Below are positions 58,544 through 64,000 of a stretch of DNA of 64,000 bases, in pieces. The DNA comes from Microvelia longipes. Taxonomy: Eukaryota; Arthropoda; Insecta; Hemiptera; Veliidae. Position numbers and translations under genes: made by a program. The notes beneath the pieces were generated by a model. The model was not told the origin of the DNA. It was given only the letters and a program-made list of their open reading frames with translations, and did not search any database. The stretch is from positions 21,356,085 through 21,420,084 of the forward strand of contig JACMZG010001863.1 of assembly GCA_018340805.1 (NCBI GenBank). The letters are read 5' to 3'. Numbering within the stretch: position 1 is the first letter of the stretch; each line of letters starts with the position of its first letter.

Positions 58544-61057
58544 TTAAGAAAATGTGAATATTTTGGTGGAAGATAGGAGAGTTTTCACTGTTTGTACCAT
58601 GTATGGATGTGTGGAAGCGATCTTTTCCTTCGCTATGTCAGATGCTGTGTAGCAAATCATAGCGTAAAGATCCGGGAAGAAATCCATTCCGTTGATACCG
58701 CTTTCGTTCAATGTAGGGCTTACTTCTGTACAGTCAACAATAAGAGCTCGTTCCGTAGAAGTCAGAAACATTTGGTAATGGGCTGTTGAATTTTTATCTG
58801 AAGTCTCTCTGATCTGAAACACAATCTTATTTTTCCCCGCAAAAGAATTCCATCTAGACCAAGTAAAGTTATAAGCACCGGAGAATAATGCCATACAAGC
58901 ATATGTGTGGTTTTCTAATAAAATATCCTTGTATGTAGACCCTTCAACATAATGAAATGTATCGTAATCAGGAAACAGATCCAAACCAAATTTTCTCATT
59001 TTCTTTATTAGTATTGGGGGATCCATGTAAACATTGATCAAATGATCCAGGACTGTGCTCGGTGCGTTTTGTATCTGTATTATGCATATCTGATCTTTTT
59101 TGATTTTAAAATCAACTATAACTGTAGCAGCTGTAAGATTGAAAATTACGGTGTCTGGTGATTCAGGTCTCATATCCCAAGTTTGATATGGGAGATTTGA
59201 ATATCTATTGACTAGAAAACCAAATATTCCTAGCCTTCCAGTTTTAAAGTTAAAATTTTGCTTTTCTTCGTTGTATTTGGCTTGGACTATGAACTCGTCA
59301 GACCAGCATTCTTTGACAGGGTCCCACTGGACTATACCCGGTGGTTCAAACCAGAGACAGTTCTCTTCAAGACCAACTGTTACATTCATGAGTTTGTTCA
59401 TCATATCGCCTTCTTTTTTTCTCTCTTTTATCACAGCTCCCTCTTCGTCGTCTGTTTTTTCTTCCACTACTGTTGGCGGGGTGTATTTAATATTAAAATC
59501 AATTTTCTCTAGAGCAGATTCTCCTCTTATAGTTCTTAGCTTAGAAATATCGTTAAGTAGTATTTCCTGCTCTGGTAACTCAAACAGTTCGACACTAAAC
59601 AAATTTCCTATTACATTATGTTTTCTCAAATTTATTTCGCCTTTTTCGACTTCAGTTTCTAATTTTTTCCAAAGAATTTTTTCAGTGTACTTCGTATCCA
59701 TAGCTAACAGTATTTCGTCGACTGAAACGTTTTTATCCGATGTCGCTACAGCTCTCTGTTTATCGATTCCTTTAGAGGTACTTTGTCCTGTTACAGCCGA
59801 TTTATGTATATATTCCTGCACCAATTCTTCTACAGTTTTGATACTTTGGTTATTCTCTTCACATATTACTTCGAACTCGATTGTATTGATTTTCCTAATG
59901 GTGTCAATCACACTACCAATAGGAACGGGTATTGTCGGTTCTCTGTCTTCCTCATTTAAGAAAGCGCTGTTCCTCATAATGAACTGGTCATCTTCTTCCT
60001 TCAACATAACCGATTTATCGAAACTGACACTTTTGGATTTGGAAAGGTTATGTATAAAAGTTGAAGTTTTTGCGGGAGCTTGTGTCTCAGCGTTACTAAT
60101 TATTTCGCAGAAAAACATACCATCATACCAAGGCTCCTCAGCAACTATCTTAGCAGGCTTTACTTTTAACAAGTTTTCAGATAAAGACACTCGAGCTAAA
60201 AACCAATCAGTAACACTCGTGTAAAAATCTGTATCGTATTCCTCAGGTAAAACCGGGCAAGTATTTGTGATACATCGGTCATTTAAGTGATTATACTTCA
60301 TTTTCATAACCCGTAAAACGACTGGTTTGTTTTCATAATCTTCCGGAAGAGTTACATTTAGCCCTATTTCATCAAAATTATGATCTGGATACCCTACGAG
60401 TTTGGGATATTCACCAAAAGCCCAAAGACCTAAAAAAAATTCATCGCAGGCTTTTCTAAATTGATACGTCCACAAATCGATAGCAGTAAGATTTTTATCT
60501 AAATCTCTCACTAATGAATAGCACATCATGTCGATACCATTTTGTATGACATCCCTGTACCCATTTCTTACTTCTTTCCAATTATCAATTCTTCTGTAAC
60601 TGGCTCCCAACGGGTTATCAATATAATCATCGAGGGTTTCTATCATATTTAGTAGTTTAGGAGCCATCTCAAAACAATTATCTACTTTCCATAGAACCTT
60701 CTTCATGTTTAACATGAAGAGATATGTGTTTATCATGGGTATGTCTGAGGCCACAGGTAAATTTTTACAATCTATGTAACTTACCCATTCCTTTTCTTTC
60801 CTTTTCTCCCACGCCAGATGTTCGACAACATTCTCAAGTTCTTTAAGCCAATAACAGCTTGATTTTAGAAGCTGGTTCCTTCTGGCTTGCTCGCGCAAAA
60901 TTATTTTAGCGGCCTCTAATGCTAGCCTCTTTTCTTCTTCTTCCTGCCGTTTCTGTTCTTCTTCCTGTTCTTTTTGAAGCCTTGCAAGCTGTTCTGCTTT
61001 CTTTGCGGCTTCTGGGCTGTTTGGTTTTCCGGCTCCCTTCTTTTTCTTGGGCCCCAT
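58544..61057 (-). CDS. DNAI7: Dynein axonemal intermediate chain 7 (DNAI7, CASC1), single exon
   Basis: Protein of motile cilia and flagella, tied to axonemal dynein assembly and function; in insects this means sperm flagella and, where present, ciliated sensory neurons. The single uninterrupted frame has 837 residues (human about 716). Residues 1-12 are Lys-rich and about 20-60 form a charged Glu/Lys/Gln coiled coil. Next is the CASC1 N-terminal region (about 65-260), with VSYIDCKNLP like the family's HYIQCDG block. Residues about 570-600 carry WFEPPGIVQWDP, matching FFENPVVVRWD. Then come YQTWDMRP (family YQSWELRP), FTWSRWN (FGWSKWN) and IVFQIRE (VVFKVRE), with the C-terminal LLSSTKIFTFS (LLSTRLLSYS). 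The ATG at 61057 precedes the basic start and is the first in frame. Its lack of introns contrasts with NDUFS6, HAX1, VPS26C and GANAB. Confidence 0.92.
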   Translation of the reverse strand: MGPKKKKGAGKPNSPEAAKKAEQLARLQKEQEEEQKRQEEEEKRLALEAAKIILREQARRNQLLKSSCYWLKELENVVEHLAWEKRKEKEWVSYIDCKNLPVASDIPMINTYLFMLNMKKVLWKVDNCFEMAPKLLNMIETLDDYIDNPLGASYRRIDNWKEVRNGYRDVIQNGIDMMCYSLVRDLDKNLTAIDLWTYQFRKACDEFFLGLWAFGEYPKLVGYPDHNFDEIGLNVTLPEDYENKPVVLRVMKMKYNHLNDRCITNTCPVLPEEYDTDFYTSVTDWFLARVSLSENLLKVKPAKIVAEEPWYDGMFFCEIISNAETQAPAKTSTFIHNLSKSKSVSFDKSVMLKEEDDQFIMRNSAFLNEEDREPTIPVPIGSVIDTIRKINTIEFEVICEENNQSIKTVEELVQEYIHKSAVTGQSTSKGIDKQRAVATSDKNVSVDEILLAMDTKYTEKILWKKLETEVEKGEINLRKHNVIGNLFSVELFELPEQEILLNDISKLRTIRGESALEKIDFNIKYTPPTVVEEKTDDEEGAVIKERKKEGDMMNKLMNVTVGLEENCLWFEPPGIVQWDPVKECWSDEFIVQAKYNEEKQNFNFKTGRLGIFGFLVNRYSNLPYQTWDMRPESPDTVIFNLTAATVIVDFKIKKDQICIIQIQNAPSTVLDHLINVYMDPPILIKKMRKFGLDLFPDYDTFHYVEGSTYKDILLENHTYACMALFSGAYNFTWSRWNSFAGKNKIVFQIRETSDKNSTAHYQMFLTSTERALIVDCTEVSPTLNESGINGMDFFPDLYAMICYTASDIAKEKIASTHPYMVQTVKTLLSSTKIFTFS

Positions 61058-64000
61058 ACCCAGCCAATTCCTACGGGCAACTGATCAACATTTACTCCTT
61101 CCTTCTCGACAAACCCCCTTCTCCCTACCTTCCCCCTACCTACATTAGATTACTAAATACTTTGATTTTTATGTTTATAAATAAAAGCATAACTTTAATA
61201 TGAATGGTCCTAAAATTAGTGACAAAGAAACGTAAATACATTTATTATGACTTTATTTTAAGCCTACATTTTAAAAACAAATCGAAGATTACAAGATTGA
61301 ATTAATTAATTTTACTATGTATGAGTCGTTTCCAAAAGCCTTGAATTTATAATATGTGTCTCTTATTGCAATGCTGAAATGGTACCTTTGAACATTTTCT
61401 TTCTTATTTCGGACTCATTATACGCATTTTGAGGGACTCATCTGTGTCTACAGGGTAGCACACAGACAGCCGTGATGATTACTGAAAAACTATAATCATC
61501 CACTGAATCGATTAAGTTTAATTAGTACAGTCATTGAAGATGAAAATCGAGCCTTACCTCCGATTTGCTTGCCTATCAACCGATTTACCTGAAAATTTGG
61601 AATTAGGCTTATCTCACCCTTACCTTCAAAGGTGACACTGGCCCGTAGGGTGCTTTTTATTTTTAAGGGGTGAAAACCACCCCTATATCAAAAAATTCAG
61701 ATTTAGGCATTTTAACTTGTTTAAACAAAATGTGTGACAATTATTATTATTACTTAACTTGATTATTATATACTGAACCATTTTTCAACCCTTAAATGAT
61801 TTTACAACCCCCAAAAACGACTTTTAAAAATAATAATACATTAAAAATAATAATAAAAATTACTTTTTTATAACTGAAAATTATTTAAATGCAGAGTGAA
61901 TATTGTTTCACGTTCTCCAACATCATTATGATATGTTTTACTTCCTTTCAACCCTTAAAAAACTGTACAATTTTAAAAAGCAACCTCTATATTAAAAAAA
62001 ATATTAAAAATTACTTATGTATGACTGAAAATGATTTTAATATCGTTTCACATTTTCAAGATGAGTATCATAATGTTTAAACTTTTCAACCCTTAAAAAC
62101 AATCCCTAAGTTTAAAATAATGTTAAAAATTTATTTTCATACCATTATATTTTACATAAAATATTGTCATACAATTTAATTATATAGCACGTGTAATTTT
62201 ATATTCTAGTACATGAATTTAAATTGTTTAAAGTTTTCAACACCCAAAAACCATCCCTAATTTGCAAAATGTATTTTTTTAAAAATTAATTTTATGCGAT
62301 TACTTAAATTAATCGGTTTTTAATGAAAATAATAAATTTATTATATATTATTTATTAAATGCAACATAAAAATAACTTTAGTACAAGAAATCAATGGATA
62401 CAACTTTACAAAAATCAATAGTTCATTATCCAGCATCGGAGTCGCTGTCGTGATCTTCTTGGTCAATTGGAGGGTTATTCTCGCAGTTGTCTCCACAGAT
62501 ATATGTTTTACGTACATATATATACGTATACATACATACAATTTACGTTTATTTCACTCTGCTCTGAAATTTTTGTGCTCCGAAAATTAAATTTTACCAA
62601 ATTAAAAAAAAAGCATTTCGTATTTTGACCTAACTCCTACAATTTTTAAGTTAGCGCAATCTACAAAAACTATGTTTTAAGGTAATTAAAAGCTACAAAA
62701 TTTTTTATATTAACATATGGTGTAAAACCCATCGTTTTCAAAATGGCGAAGGGTCAAAGGGCTAAAAAATAGGTTGTCATTGTACTCCGCGTGCTCTTTG
62801 AACAGTCACATCTCCGTCAATTTTTAACTGACAGAAAAAAATAAAAAACCAAAATTTTTGTTAAAAAAAATACCTATATTTTTTATCTCTTTAATTTTTT
62901 GCGTATCTTTCATTGTTTCTTTAAAATATCAAGAAAAAGGCATTTTTTTGAAAAATTTGAAAAAAAATTATTTTTCTTTAAATCGTAATTTTTAGAAAAT
63001 TATGCATTCCAAACCGGCTAAACCACTATGATCCCATTTGATATATCTCACATTAAAGTAATCTTCTGACGGGATACGATTAAATTTTTATTTTTGGTGG
63101 AAAATGGTGCTTACTAAACTCATACATTTTTTGTTTAAAAATTTTAATGTCCTTGGTTTTTATATGACAAATCACCGAATTTGCGTTCAAAAGACTTTTA
63201 ACAGTGCTCATTTTAAAGGTCTTTTCAGGCACTATAAAAAACCTTTCTATAGACATATTCGTAAAATACATCTGTTGCCTGCTAAATGGCTTTGAATACT
63301 CCGATATGAGTACGGACAAAAAAAAACGGATTCTACCTCCAATATCTCGCTTACTATTGCACTTAAAGTACTTTTGCAAAAAGGGATTTGTTTGTTTTTT
63401 TATCTACTACAATTTTGTTCCTTATAAAATTATCGCTAAAATGCTTAATTCTTAAGATATTGCCGAAAAATTGTTAAAAAACACGGGAAAATTCGGAGTT
63501 TTCAATCGCTAATAACACGGAAAGTATTGCTTTTATGAAAAAACTTCATACTACATTTTTTTCTTTAATAAGTCAATTAATCGATTTCTGGTGTTATTTT
63601 GACCGAAAAATTTCCACCCTCGAGATGGGGTGGCAACACCCCCCAGGAAAAAAGCACCCTGTGGGTCAATGTCACCTTTCAAGTTAAGGTTGAGATAAGA
63701 CTAATTCCAAATTTTCAAGTCATTCCATCGATAGGCAAGCAAATCGGAGGTATTATGCTTCATTGACTGTACTAAATGTAATTCAATACATACATATTCA
63801 AATATATAAATCTTATCAATTTTATCGACTAATACAAAAATTAAATTTTACTAAAAAAATGTGTATTAAAAATAAAAAATAAAGAAAATGATTACATAAA
63901 AATTCGTTCAAAGCTACGCTGCAATATCAATTTTGATATTTTTTTAAATATACATAAATATATTTGCTCAATTTTAGGGAATTTACAATAAAAAAAAATA
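61058..64000. other. DNAI7 upstream flank and long-TIR element
   Basis: The first 450 bp are the DNAI7 5' side, with a C/T-rich stretch near 61090-61140. The rest is mainly the long-TIR element 61522-63775. No exon on either strand; open stretches here are short and lie inside the element. Confidence 0.5.
61522..63775. mobile_element. Long-TIR DNA element with internal tandem repeats
   Basis: The ends TTAGTACAGTCA and TGACTGTACTAA are inverted. Pairing continues for about 150 bp through cctccgatttgcttgcctatc, gaaaatttggaattag, ctta(t)ctcaaccttna, aaggtgaca and agggtgctttttt. The left half inside holds four diverged units beginning (t)ttcaacccttaaa at about 61786, 61947, 62084 and 62239. The interior is AT-rich with no transposase frame. 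No target-site duplication was identified. Confidence 0.7.

Noticed and set aside
59208..60224. A 338-codon plus-strand open stretch antisense to DNAI7
   Set aside because: It lies wholly inside the DNAI7 coding exon, is Ser/Leu/Phe-rich as expected for the reverse of a Glu/Lys-rich gene, and shows no family motif.
61522..63775. Maverick/Polinton call from long TIRs
   Set aside because: No polymerase, integrase or capsid-type frame is present, the length is only 2.25 kb, and no 6-bp target duplication was seen.

Overview
The window is an AT-rich, intron-rich animal nuclear sequence, most likely from an insect. The proteins read like insect orthologues and the repeats suit a hemipteran-type genome, but the order is an inference. 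Six genes could be followed in full and the tail of a seventh is present. In order they are: the last exon of an RGG-rich protein (+, 285-382), NDUFS6 (-, 981-4305), HAX1 (-, 6846-19341), IMMP2L (-, 26876-27376, single exon), VPS26C/DSCR3 (+, 27909-34271), GANAB/glucosidase II alpha (-, 37852-55289, 18 exons) and DNAI7/CASC1 (-, 58544-61057, single exon). All exon chains were joined by eye at GT/AG sites and keep frame. Predicted lengths are 131, 292, 166, 303, 910 and 837 residues, close to the known families.

Functionally this is an ordinary housekeeping neighbourhood, not a pathway cluster. NDUFS6, HAX1 and IMMP2L act in mitochondria (complex I, mitochondrial integrity, inner-membrane peptidase). 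VPS26C is a retriever subunit for endosomal recycling. GANAB trims N-glycans in the ER. DNAI7 is an axonemal dynein assembly or intermediate-chain protein. IMMP2L and VPS26C are head to head with 532 bp between their start codons, so they probably share a promoter region. VPS26C and GANAB converge.

Nearly everything else is mobile-element debris. The best-resolved structure is a three-level nest in a HAX1 intron. An unclassified repeat (8790-15882) was hit by a TA-flanked mariner-type MITE (9506-15658), which was itself hit by a 5.7-kb I-clade-like LINE (9898-15601) flanked by a perfect 12-bp target-site duplication. Other notable elements are a hAT-type MITE with a perfect 8-bp duplication in a GANAB intron (48900-49506), a three-armed foldback element (43601-44028), long-TIR elements at 20502-21055, 53246-54970 and 61522-63775, two tRNA-derived SINE heads, and several near-perfect hairpins. 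I saw no CRISPR array, operon, prokaryotic insertion, rRNA or convincing functional tRNA.

I did not find a new gene system. The candidates for something undescribed are the repeat families, especially the foldback and long-TIR elements, and the contrast between single-exon DNAI7 and its intron-rich neighbours.
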